DNA of 32,975 nucleotides from an uncultured Gammaproteobacteria bacterium (GTDB lineage: Bacteria > Pseudomonadota > Gammaproteobacteria > Pseudomonadales > Ketobacteraceae). Position numbers and translations under genes: made by a program. How positions within the stretch are numbered: the first letter of the stretch is position 1; the number at the start of each line of letters is the position of its first letter. The DNA lies in the NCBI GenBank assembly GCA_913063125.1, contig CAJXZM010000060.1, positions 1 through 32,975 of the forward strand, written 5' to 3'. Below, piece after piece: positions 16,463 through 24,506 of the stretch. A model generated the notes under the pieces. That model worked only from the letters and a program-made list of their open reading frames with translations, had not been told where the DNA came from and ran no database searches.

Positions 16463-18886
16463 ATGATTATTTCGAAAAACAAACAAACACGGACAACGGT
16501 AGGTGCCGCTTTATGGTGCTTGATGTTATTAGTTCTTGTTGTAGATTTTTCTCGTATGCTGTCTCAGGGCTTGCCGATAGAGGGTGACATTTTTTCATTA
16601 TTGCCAAATAGCGCTGAGCAAGTTGAGTTGAATTCAGCAATACGTCAGCATCAGTTATCCGTGAATAATAAGCTACTTTTTTTTGTGGGCGCTGATGATA
16701 TTGTAATAGCTGAAAAAGCCGCTAATTCTTTTATAAGCCTGTTACATGATTCGTTGCAAGGGGGGGCGCAGGATGAGAGTACCTCTTCGATAGCAATAAC
16801 AGGAAGGCTCAAGGCCGGTGATGACGCTGAGGTGTCGAGCAATTCATTGTTGTATGCTTCTCGATATCATTTGTTAGATACGGTATCTCGAAAACTATTA
16901 AAGCAAGGGGATACCCAGGGCCTTATTCAGCAAAGTATGCAGTTGTTGTTTTCGCCCTTGTCGGTGTCTGACTCTTCGTTATTGGGATATGATCCGCAAT
17001 TGCTATTTGTTCAGTATTTATCCGAACTTTCAGAAAAACACAGTGTCTTTTCTATAAAAAACCATTGGCTTACGAAAGAGTTCGAGGGGAAAACATATTT
17101 TTTCTTGGATGTAGGGCTTGGTGAAAAAGCGTTGCCAATGAGCCAGCAAATAGTAGTGGTTGATGCCATTCGTAGGGCTATGAGTAAGCTCGAGGAAGAT
17201 TTTGTGGGCGTTGATATTGTTACCGCAGGTGCCGCATATCATGCTGCGGCAGGGGTGTCTCAAGGTAAAAGAGAGATGTCAACGGTAGGGCTTGGCAGTG
17301 CGCTTGGTGTATTGTTGTTATTAGTGTTTGTTTTTCGGTCAGTTGCTCCTGTGATTTTTAGTCTTGTAGCCATTGGCAGCGGTTCTTTAGCGGCGTTAAT
17401 GGCCTGTTTTCATGTGTTTGGCAGTGTTCACGTGATGGCTTTAGTCTTTGGGGCAAGTCTTATCGGTGTAACAATCGATTATGCCTTTCATTTTTATACT
17501 GAAAAAAATTATCAAAATGATTTTCAAGAGAACGATACTACGACAGCAGTACAGGCGCTGCGTCATGTATTTCCGGGTATATTTTTGGGTATGTTGACGA
17601 GTGTTGTCGCTTATCTATCGATGGGGATGGGGTCGTTTTTGTTAATGCAGCAGGTAGCCTTGTTTTCTGCGGTAGGGCTTTTTGTTTCATTTTTATGTGT
17701 GGTGTGTTTGTTTCCTATTTGGCGGGGTTCAACAGGTAGCGTTGCCCCTCTAGCGAAGTGGTATGCCGGTATGATGTTGACGCTGCCAACGCTACCTTGG
17801 ATGCGATATAAACATTTTCTATTGGTAGTTGTTGGGTTGTTAATGCTACCGGGTGTGTTGCAGTTACAACCACAGGATGATGTGCGTTTACTACAAACAT
17901 CTCCTGAGCAGCTACAGCAAGAAGAGCAACGTTTTTTTTCGATTATGGGTATAAAACCTTCTTTTCAGTTTTATCTTATTGGTGGGGAATCTGTTCAAGA
18001 TGTTTTGGAAAGAGAAGAGCAACTTATTGCTCAGTTAGAAAGTCTGAAAAAGACTGGAGTCGTAGGTGGTATTAGCGGCATTACAATGACGTTGCCGAGT
18101 GAAAAGCGTCAACGTGAAGATTACCAGTTAAGGGGGGATAGTTACCAGAACGACGCTGAGCAATGGCAGTCGTATTATCAAATGATAGGTTTTTCCACAT
18201 TACAGCAAGCGGCTTTTAATGCGGCCTTCCAAGAGTCCAAAGATCAGCCGCTTACTTTTGATAGCCTGCGCAAGAGTGAGCTGTATAAACGGGTAAGTGC
18301 ACTGTGGATCGGCGATGTTGATGGCCATTTCTATTCAATAGTTACGCTAACGAATGTAAGGGATGTGGCGCGCTTGAAGTTACTTGCCGAAAGCTCTAGC
18401 GATGTAGCCTTGATTGATCAGGCGGGGGATTTTTCCCAATTGTTAACGAGCTATAGAGAAAGTACCAGTTTATGGTTGCTGTTGGCATACGGCTTGATTG
18501 CGCTGTTTATGGTGTTTCGTTATGGCGTTACCTCTACGTTGAGGTATATGGTTCCTCCCGTGTTTGCTGCTTGGGTATCATTAGCGGTAATCGGTTATAG
18601 CGGCCAGGTGTTTAATTTATTTAATATCTTTGCTCTGATTTTGGTATTAGGTATAGGTATTGATTATGTTTTATTTTTTGCTGAAGGCAGTGCTTCCTCA
18701 GTAAGTGCTGCTCCAACCATGTTATCTATCACGCTGTCAGCCATTACGACGATGTTATCTTTTGGATTGCTCGCGCTCAGTGAAACCAATGCAATTAGTG
18801 GTTTTGGCTTAACGATGTTAATCGGTATCAGTGTGGTCTATTTTCTATCCCCAATATATGCAGTGAAGTATCAAGGAGAAGTATGA
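16463..18886 (+). CDS. apeM: MMPL/RND-type exporter of the aryl polyene cluster (ApeM-like)
   Basis: This 807-residue inner membrane transporter has the MMPL layout in two halves. Each has one membrane helix, a large periplasmic loop (about 40-265 and 480-660) and a five-helix bundle (about 265-430 and 665-805). The GASLIGVTIDYAFHFY and VLGIGIDYVLFFAEG stretches are paired sterol-sensing-like motifs with the conserved Asp-Tyr of the proton relay. It probably extracts the polyene-lipid from the inner membrane and hands it to the LolA-like protein encoded upstream. There is no clear ribosome binding site at the ATG 16463. The stop overlaps the next gene by 4 bases. Confidence 0.85.
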   Translation: MIISKNKQTRTTVGAALWCLMLLVLVVDFSRMLSQGLPIEGDIFSLLPNSAEQVELNSAIRQHQLSVNNKLLFFVGADDIVIAEKAANSFISLLHDSLQGGAQDESTSSIAITGRLKAGDDAEVSSNSLLYASRYHLLDTVSRKLLKQGDTQGLIQQSMQLLFSPLSVSDSSLLGYDPQLLFVQYLSELSEKHSVFSIKNHWLTKEFEGKTYFFLDVGLGEKALPMSQQIVVVDAIRRAMSKLEEDFVGVDIVTAGAAYHAAAGVSQGKREMSTVGLGSALGVLLLLVFVFRSVAPVIFSLVAIGSGSLAALMACFHVFGSVHVMALVFGASLIGVTIDYAFHFYTEKNYQNDFQENDTTTAVQALRHVFPGIFLGMLTSVVAYLSMGMGSFLLMQQVALFSAVGLFVSFLCVVCLFPIWRGSTGSVAPLAKWYAGMMLTLPTLPWMRYKHFLLVVVGLLMLPGVLQLQPQDDVRLLQTSPEQLQQEEQRFFSIMGIKPSFQFYLIGGESVQDVLEREEQLIAQLESLKKTGVVGGISGITMTLPSEKRQREDYQLRGDSYQNDAEQWQSYYQMIGFSTLQQAAFNAAFQESKDQPLTFDSLRKSELYKRVSALWIGDVDGHFYSIVTLTNVRDVARLKLLAESSSDVALIDQAGDFSQLLTSYRESTSLWLLLAYGLIALFMVFRYGVTSTLRYMVPPVFAAWVSLAVIGYSGQVFNLFNIFALILVLGIGIDYVLFFAEGSASSVSAAPTMLSITLSAITTMLSFGLLALSETNAISGFGLTMLIGISVVYFLSPIYAVKYQGEV

Positions 18887-20142
18887 AGAAGGTTCCTTCA
18901 AGAGTGGATGTTGTCATTATCGGTGCAGGCCCTTCGGGTTCAATAGCGGCAGGTCTATTAGTCAATAAAGGCTATGAGGTATTGGTGCTAGAGAAACAGG
19001 TATTTCCGCGCTTCTCTATTGGTGAGAGTTTGTTGCCCCAATGTATGGAATATATAGAAGAAGCTGGATTTATGGATGCAGTGCAAGCAGCAGGCCTTCA
19101 GTATAAGAACGGGGCTGCTTTTCAACGGCGTGGAGAATACGAAGACTTTAATTTTGAAGAAAAATTCTCACCGGGTTGGGGTACAACATTTCAGGTGGAG
19201 AGAGGACCGTTCGATAAAATCCTAATTGATGAAGCCGAGCGGGCTGGTGCTGCTGTACATTATGAATGTGAAGTTATTGAAGTTGCTGTGGATAACGGTA
19301 ATAACACCACCCCTAGTGTAAAGTGTAGACTAAAGGACGGGGGCATCCAAACCGTCGAGTGTAAGTTTGTGTTAGATGCTAGTGGTTTTGGGCGGGTATT
19401 ACCAAGGCTGCTTGACTTGGAAGAGCCTTCTAATTATCCAATGCGTCGTACAGTGTTTACGCATGTTGTTGATAATATCGAGGACTCTCGTTATGACCGT
19501 GAAAAGATATTGGTTACCGTACACCCTGAAAATGAACAAGTATGGTACTGGCTTATCCCTTTCTATGATGGACGTTGCTCTATTGGCGTAGTGGCAGAGC
19601 CTGAATGGTTTGAACAGTTTGGTGATAGTGACGATATAGATATTCTAAAAGCAGCGGTTTCTCAAGACCCTCATTTACGTAACTTGTTGAAGAATGCAAC
19701 GTTTGATTTTCCCGTCAGAAAAATTTCGGGTTATTCTTGTAATGTTAAAAAACTGTGTGGAGATGGGTTTGCATTATTAGGTAATGCAGGTGAGTTTCTA
19801 GACCCCGTTTTTTCATCCGGAGTAACAATAGCGATGCATTCTGCGCATCTAGCGGCAAAGGTGCTGGATAAGCAATTGCAGGGTAAAGATGTCGACTGGC
19901 AAGAGGAATACGTAAAGCCTCTATGTTTAGGGGTGGAGACCTTTCGAACGTTTGTTGACGCATGGTATGACGGCCGACTACAGAGTATTATTTTTTCTGA
20001 TGCAAAAAGCCAAGAAATTAAAGAAATGATCTCCTCGATATTGGCAGGTTATGCATGGGATACCGATAATCCTTATGTTGCAGAAAGCCGTCGTAAGGTT
20101 AGTGTGTTAGCAAAAGTGTGTAAGGCGGTATATTCCAATTAA
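18883..20142 (+). CDS. FAD-dependent halogenase-like oxidoreductase
   Basis: This 419-residue flavoprotein starts with the dinucleotide motif GAGPSG at 14-19. The block FPRFSIGESLLPQ, the lysine Lys75 in LQYKNGAAF and the WxWxIP motif WYWLIP at 221-226 are hallmarks of flavin-dependent halogenases; Lys75 aligns by position with the catalytic lysine (Lys79 in PrnA). A second FAD motif, GNAGEFLDPVFSSGV, lies at about 299. The tail resembles phenolic and tryptophan halogenase-like proteins. It may halogenate the aryl head group (xanthomonadins are brominated aryl polyenes). It could instead be a related monooxygenase or reductase. An AAGGAGAA precedes the ATG, which overlaps apeM by 4 bases. Confidence 0.72.
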   Translation: MKKVPSRVDVVIIGAGPSGSIAAGLLVNKGYEVLVLEKQVFPRFSIGESLLPQCMEYIEEAGFMDAVQAAGLQYKNGAAFQRRGEYEDFNFEEKFSPGWGTTFQVERGPFDKILIDEAERAGAAVHYECEVIEVAVDNGNNTTPSVKCRLKDGGIQTVECKFVLDASGFGRVLPRLLDLEEPSNYPMRRTVFTHVVDNIEDSRYDREKILVTVHPENEQVWYWLIPFYDGRCSIGVVAEPEWFEQFGDSDDIDILKAAVSQDPHLRNLLKNATFDFPVRKISGYSCNVKKLCGDGFALLGNAGEFLDPVFSSGVTIAMHSAHLAAKVLDKQLQGKDVDWQEEYVKPLCLGVETFRTFVDAWYDGRLQSIIFSDAKSQEIKEMISSILAGYAWDTDNPYVAESRRKVSVLAKVCKAVYSN

Positions 20143-20161
20143 TAATATTTTTGGCAATCGT

Positions 20162-20776
20162 TTGAGGACGTTGAAAGCTTCGTTGAGTACCTATATAAAG
20201 GTGTTAATGACCTTTATGGTGCTTACGTTAACAGGTTGTTCCTTTGTTAACGGTATTGTCCAGCAACACGTAGGTGACTTGATTACAAAAGACCTTGTTT
20301 TGTTGAATGCCAAAAGTTATGGGAAAGCTGTTGCTATCTCTCAACGGGTAAACGTTGACATTGCATCCAATAATTTTTCCTTGATCCAGCAGGTAGAAAT
20401 AGACGCTGATGAAATTCGTTTGGTTGGGGTGACTCATTTTGGGTCTCCATTTTTTACGTTGAGGTATCAAGAGGGGGGTATTGAATCTACAAAAATGGAG
20501 CAGCTCCCCGAAGCTTTTCGGCCCGAGTTAGTATTGCGTGATTTTCAATTTGCATTTTGGAATGTTGATGTGTTGCAAAAAGCTTACCAAAGAAACGGGT
20601 ACTTGGTGATTGAAGATGGATTGATGCGTGTTTTACAAAAAATGGGGGAAGATGTCATCACGGTGACCTACCAAAAAGTTAACCGATTGAATGGTCGAGT
20701 TTTGTTAATGCATCACAAGTTAGGTTACCAAGTGATATTTGAAACACTTGATGTTCAACGGTTAGAGGGCGAGTAA
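20162..20776 (+). CDS. apeN: DUF3261 lipoprotein of the aryl polyene cluster (ApeN-like)
   Basis: This protein of up to 204 residues is exported as a lipoprotein, with lipobox LTLTGC (Cys26 from the TTG start used). The C-terminal two thirds are beta-rich, with the pattern found in DUF3261 proteins (VTHFGSPFFTLRYQEGG, then a PELVLRDFQFAFW helix). DUF3261 lipoproteins occur in aryl polyene clusters and are presumed to work with the export of the pigment at the outer membrane. The start is uncertain: TTG codons at 20162, 20171 and 20183 and an ATG at 20207 are in frame, and none has a strong ribosome binding site. Confidence 0.72.
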   Translation: MRTLKASLSTYIKVLMTFMVLTLTGCSFVNGIVQQHVGDLITKDLVLLNAKSYGKAVAISQRVNVDIASNNFSLIQQVEIDADEIRLVGVTHFGSPFFTLRYQEGGIESTKMEQLPEAFRPELVLRDFQFAFWNVDVLQKAYQRNGYLVIEDGLMRVLQKMGEDVITVTYQKVNRLNGRVLLMHHKLGYQVIFETLDVQRLEGE

Positions 20777-20810
20777 GTGTTAGGTAGAAAGCAATGATTG
20801 AGGGAATGGT

Positions 20811-22013
20811 ATGCCAGTATATTTGAATGCATTAGGTATTGCTTGTGCTTTGGGTGAAAACAAACGCTCGATAGCCAAGGCGTTGTTTTCTGGTTATGTG
20901 GGTGATCGCGAAGAGAGTTTGGTTCAATCTGATCAGTATATTCCACATCGCTCTGTTATTGTTGGCGCGTTACCCTTTGACTTGCCTTTGTTAGATTCGA
21001 AATTTTCCCGTTTTGATAGCCGTAATAACCGCCTAATAGTACATGTGCTTAATGAAATTCTGGATGATATTACGACGGCTATTTCAATCTATGGCGATAA
21101 ACGTATAGGCATTGTATTAGGCTCTAGTACCTCAGGTATTGCTGAAGGAGGTGATGCGTTGGCAGCTCTTAAAAATGAAGGTGGATTACCTGAAAACTTT
21201 CATTATGCGCAACAGGAAATGGGCGGTCCATCTGAGTTTTTAGCTGAATATTTGAACTTGCGTGGCCCTGCGTTAACGATATCCACCGCCTGTTCTTCTA
21301 GTGCGAAAGTGTTTGATTCTGGTCGCCGCCTTATTGAATCTGGCCAATGCGATGCCGTTATTGTGGGTGGTGTTGATACGTTGTGCAAATTGACTCTGAA
21401 TGGTTTTTCTGCGTTATCGGCGGTATCTTCGGGGTACTGTAATCCGTTTAGCAAAAACCGAGATGGTATTAATATTGGGGAAGGTGCGGCATTATTTTTA
21501 ATGTCAGCTACCCCTTCGGATATTGCACTGTATGGTGTTGGTGAAGCATCGGATGCTTATCATATATCTGCTCCTCATCCGGAAGGAGTCGGGGCGGCAG
21601 CAGCGATGAGTGCGGCAATTCAACAGGCAGATATCACTCCCTCGGATATTGATTATGCTAATTTGCACGGTACGGCAACCGCGCATAATGATGCAATGGA
21701 AAGCATTGCTGTGTTAAATGTTCTGGGAAATGATCTGCCTGTTAGCTCAACCAAAAGACGGGTTGGTCATACTTTAGGGGCGGCTGGTGCTATCGAGGTT
21801 GGGTTCTGCTATTTAACCTTGTCGAATATAAATAAGAATGGGGTTTTGCCCTTACACGTGTGGGATGGCGAGCCGGATGAAAATGCTCGAAAATTACGTT
21901 TTGTTAAAAAAGGCGATGTATTGAATCGTACAAAAAACCGTAACTATTGTTTAAGTAATTCATTTGCCTTTGGTGGTAGTAATGTGTCAGTTGTTATTGG
22001 GAGTGTTGAATGA
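20811..22013 (+). CDS. apeO: Beta-ketoacyl-ACP synthase, catalytic partner of the CLF (ApeO-like)
   Basis: This 400-residue FabF-type ketosynthase has an intact catalytic triad: Cys161 in STACSSS, His286 in LHGTATAH and His320 in VGHTLGAAGA. By operon position and order it corresponds to ApeO, which pairs with the chain-length-factor-like protein ApeC in the E. coli system to extend the aryl starter with malonyl-ACP. The pairing here is inferred. A GAGGGA ribosome binding site precedes the ATG, 34 bases after the DUF3261 gene. It overlaps the next dehydratase by 4 bases. Confidence 0.87.
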   Translation: MPVYLNALGIACALGENKRSIAKALFSGYVGDREESLVQSDQYIPHRSVIVGALPFDLPLLDSKFSRFDSRNNRLIVHVLNEILDDITTAISIYGDKRIGIVLGSSTSGIAEGGDALAALKNEGGLPENFHYAQQEMGGPSEFLAEYLNLRGPALTISTACSSSAKVFDSGRRLIESGQCDAVIVGGVDTLCKLTLNGFSALSAVSSGYCNPFSKNRDGINIGEGAALFLMSATPSDIALYGVGEASDAYHISAPHPEGVGAAAAMSAAIQQADITPSDIDYANLHGTATAHNDAMESIAVLNVLGNDLPVSSTKRRVGHTLGAAGAIEVGFCYLTLSNINKNGVLPLHVWDGEPDENARKLRFVKKGDVLNRTKNRNYCLSNSFAFGGSNVSVVIGSVE

Positions 22014-22486
22014 ATATCGCTGAGTTAACGGTAGAGGACGTTATTCCCCACTCTAGAAAAATGGTATTTCTTGAGACGCTAGAAAGTGCGGATGAATCAC
22101 ACTTATTAGCATCTATGTCTATTCGAGAAGATACCTATTTTATTAATGAACAATCCGTGCCTGCATGGGTTGGGATTGAATATATGGCACAAGCCATTGC
22201 TGCTTATGCGGGTGTTTTAGCAAAGAGCGCAGGAGAACCTATAAAGGTGGGCTTGTTGCTTGGGACTCGTCGATATACGTCTAAGGTATCGAGCTTTGCT
22301 TTAGGTCAAAAACTTTATGTACGAGCGGAACCTTTGCATAACGAAGATTCGGGGCTTGGCGTGTTTGAGTGCGCAATATATCCATCAAATGAGACCAGTG
22401 GCTGTGCTGAAGAGCCTTGGGTTGTCGCAAATTTAAATGTGTATCAACCTCACGATGTTGATGCATTTCTGGCAGGAGAAAGGTAA
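22010..22486 (+). CDS. apeP: ApeP-family 3-hydroxyacyl-ACP dehydratase
   Basis: This 158-residue hot-dog protein is the second dehydratase of the cluster. His14 in VIPHSRKMVFLE and Glu57 in AWVGIEYMAQAIAAY fit the two catalytic positions of this group. In the known system ApeP forms a heterodimer with ApeI (encoded at 11540) and the pair dehydrates 3-hydroxyacyl-ACP intermediates. It overlaps apeO by ATGA and the reductase start by one base, so all four last genes form a tightly coupled block. Confidence 0.87.
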   Translation: MNIAELTVEDVIPHSRKMVFLETLESADESHLLASMSIREDTYFINEQSVPAWVGIEYMAQAIAAYAGVLAKSAGEPIKVGLLLGTRRYTSKVSSFALGQKLYVRAEPLHNEDSGLGVFECAIYPSNETSGCAEEPWVVANLNVYQPHDVDAFLAGER

Positions 22487-23247
22487 TGGAACAATTAACT
22501 GGACAGTTAACGAGCGCGCCTCGAGGTCAATGGGTACTTGTAACGGGCTCAAGTAGGGGTATTGGTCGAAGCATTGCCTTGCAGCTGGCTGGAGATGGGT
22601 TTGATGTGGTTGTACATTGCCGGTCGGGTTTAGGACAGGCAGAAGCGACCTGCAGTGATATTCGAGAGCTTGGTGTAGAGGCGCGTATTTTACAATTTGA
22701 TATTTCAGACAGGGAAACGGCCACACAAACCATTGTTGATGATATCGAGGAGTATGGTGCCTATTATGGCATTGTGGCGAATGCTGGTATAGCTTCGGAT
22801 AATGCCTTTCCGTCAATGACGGGCGAGCAGTGGGATGATGTGATCAACACAAATTTGGGTGGTTTTTATAATGTATTGCAACCTGCAATCATGCCGATGG
22901 TGCGGGCGAAAAAAGGTGGGCGTATAGTGACCCTGTCTTCAGTATCGGGAGTGATGGGGAATCGGGGGCAAGTTAATTACAGTGCGGCAAAGGCAGGTAT
23001 TATTGGTGCAACCAAATCTTTGGCAATTGAGTTAGCAAAGCGTAAAATAACGGTCAATTGTGTGGCCCCTGGTTTGATCGAAACCGATATGCTAAAAGAT
23101 ATCTCTCTTGATGATGTGAAAAGCATGATACCGGTCAGGCGTTTAGGTAAGCCAGAAGAAGTAGCGAGTTTGGTGGGATATTTGTTTTCAGATAGCGCGG
23201 CTTATATTACGCGCCAAGTAATTTCGGTAAACGGTGGTATGTTTTGA
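22486..23247 (+). CDS. apeQ: 3-oxoacyl-ACP reductase, FabG-like (ApeQ-like)
   Basis: This 253-residue short-chain dehydrogenase has the cofactor motif TGSSRGIG (20-27), the NAG motif (VANAGIA at about 99) and the catalytic SSVSG serine with Tyr165 and Lys169 in YSAAK. It reduces the 3-ketoacyl-ACP intermediate with NADPH after each extension. It resembles FabG closely and could act in fatty acid synthesis, but its position inside the cluster favours the polyene role. The stop overlaps the ATG of the next ketosynthase by one base. Confidence 0.87.
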   Translation: MEQLTGQLTSAPRGQWVLVTGSSRGIGRSIALQLAGDGFDVVVHCRSGLGQAEATCSDIRELGVEARILQFDISDRETATQTIVDDIEEYGAYYGIVANAGIASDNAFPSMTGEQWDDVINTNLGGFYNVLQPAIMPMVRAKKGGRIVTLSSVSGVMGNRGQVNYSAAKAGIIGATKSLAIELAKRKITVNCVAPGLIETDMLKDISLDDVKSMIPVRRLGKPEEVASLVGYLFSDSAAYITRQVISVNGGMF

Positions 23248-24473
23248 TGAAGCGCGTTGTTGTTACAGGCATGGCAAGTATTACGTCACTAGGGCAGGAT
23301 TGGGAAACATTCTCCGGTAATTTGCGAGACAAGCAAAGTGGTATTCGTTACATGGATGAATGGGATGTGTATGAGGGCCTTAACACACGATTAGGCGGTC
23401 CAGTGATGGATTTTGAAAAACCCGCTCACTACACGAGAAGGCAGCTTCGAAGTATGGGGCGTATTGCTATGCTGTCCACTCGAGCGGCAGAGCTGGCGCT
23501 TGAACAGGCAGGGTTGTTGGGTGATCCTGTTGTGCAATCCGGCGACATGGGTGTTGCTTTTGGTTCAAGTTCAGGTACACCGTCTGCTGTGGGTGATTTC
23601 GGTAACATGTTGATTAATAAGCGTATTGATGGCTTGAATGCGACAACCTATATCAAGATGATGTCTCATACGGCTCCTGTGAATATTGGTGTGTTTTTTG
23701 GGCTTCAAGGGCGAGTTATCACCACGTCATCAGCCTGTACATCAGGAAGCCAGGGTATAGGATATGCCTATGAAGCTATACAGACAGGCAAGCAAAAAGC
23801 CATGATAGCCGGTGGCGCCGAAGAGCAATGCGCAACTCAGTCTGCGGTGTTCGATACGTTGTTTGCGACTAGTTTGATGAATGAGAGTCCTACCCGTTCA
23901 CCTCGACCATTTGATAAAGATAGAGATGGACTGGTCATCGGGGAGGGTGCTGGTGCGCTTATTCTGGAGGAATACGAATTTGCGAAAGCTAGAGGAGCCA
24001 ATATTATTGCTGAGATAGTCGGTTTTGGTACTAACTCTGATGGAAAACATATTACATCACCCTCTAAAGAAACAATGCAGGGCGCAATGAGATTGGCGTT
24101 ACAAGACGCAGGGTTGTCTGCCTCGGCAGTTGGTTTTGTGTGCGCTCATGGTACTGCAACGGAGCAGGGAGATATTGCAGAGTCACAGGCTACGCTTGGG
24201 CAGTTTGGTAACAATATACCCATTACGTCGCTGAAAGGTTACTTAGGGCATACCTTGGGGGCATGTGGTGCAATAGAAGCTTGGGCTTCGATTCAAATGA
24301 TGAATAATGACTGGTATGCAGCGAACATGAACCTGGATAACGTCGATGAGCGTTGTGCTGATCTGGATTATATTGTTGGAACGGGTCGGGAAATGAGTAA
24401 TGAATACGTGATGAGTAATAATTTTGCGTTCGGTGGAATTAATACATCGCTAATTTTTAAACGAGTGTCATAG
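23247..24473 (+). CDS. apeR: Beta-ketoacyl-ACP synthase (ApeR-like), last gene of the cluster
   Basis: This 408-residue FabF/FabB-type ketosynthase has the complete triad: Cys164 in SSACTSG, His301 in AHGTATEQ and His335 in LGHTLGACGA. It differs clearly from the other ketosynthase in the cluster. In the E. coli system ApeR is a separate ketosynthase homodimer, probably used for the first extension or for a lipid part. The ATG at 23247 was chosen; the TTG one codon earlier would start one base before the reductase stop. No terminator hairpin is visible in the 33 bases before the convergent gene. Confidence 0.86.
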   Translation: MKRVVVTGMASITSLGQDWETFSGNLRDKQSGIRYMDEWDVYEGLNTRLGGPVMDFEKPAHYTRRQLRSMGRIAMLSTRAAELALEQAGLLGDPVVQSGDMGVAFGSSSGTPSAVGDFGNMLINKRIDGLNATTYIKMMSHTAPVNIGVFFGLQGRVITTSSACTSGSQGIGYAYEAIQTGKQKAMIAGGAEEQCATQSAVFDTLFATSLMNESPTRSPRPFDKDRDGLVIGEGAGALILEEYEFAKARGANIIAEIVGFGTNSDGKHITSPSKETMQGAMRLALQDAGLSASAVGFVCAHGTATEQGDIAESQATLGQFGNNIPITSLKGYLGHTLGACGAIEAWASIQMMNNDWYAANMNLDNVDERCADLDYIVGTGREMSNEYVMSNNFAFGGINTSLIFKRVS

Positions 24474-24506
24474 GTCTAAGGTAATGCTGGTTAGGTGTGT
24501 GTTACA

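Noticed and set aside
20811-24473. Reading the two ketosynthases as the housekeeping fatty acid enzymes FabF and FabB
   Set aside because: They differ from each other and sit in a tight operon with aryl polyene-specific genes; the cluster role fits better.
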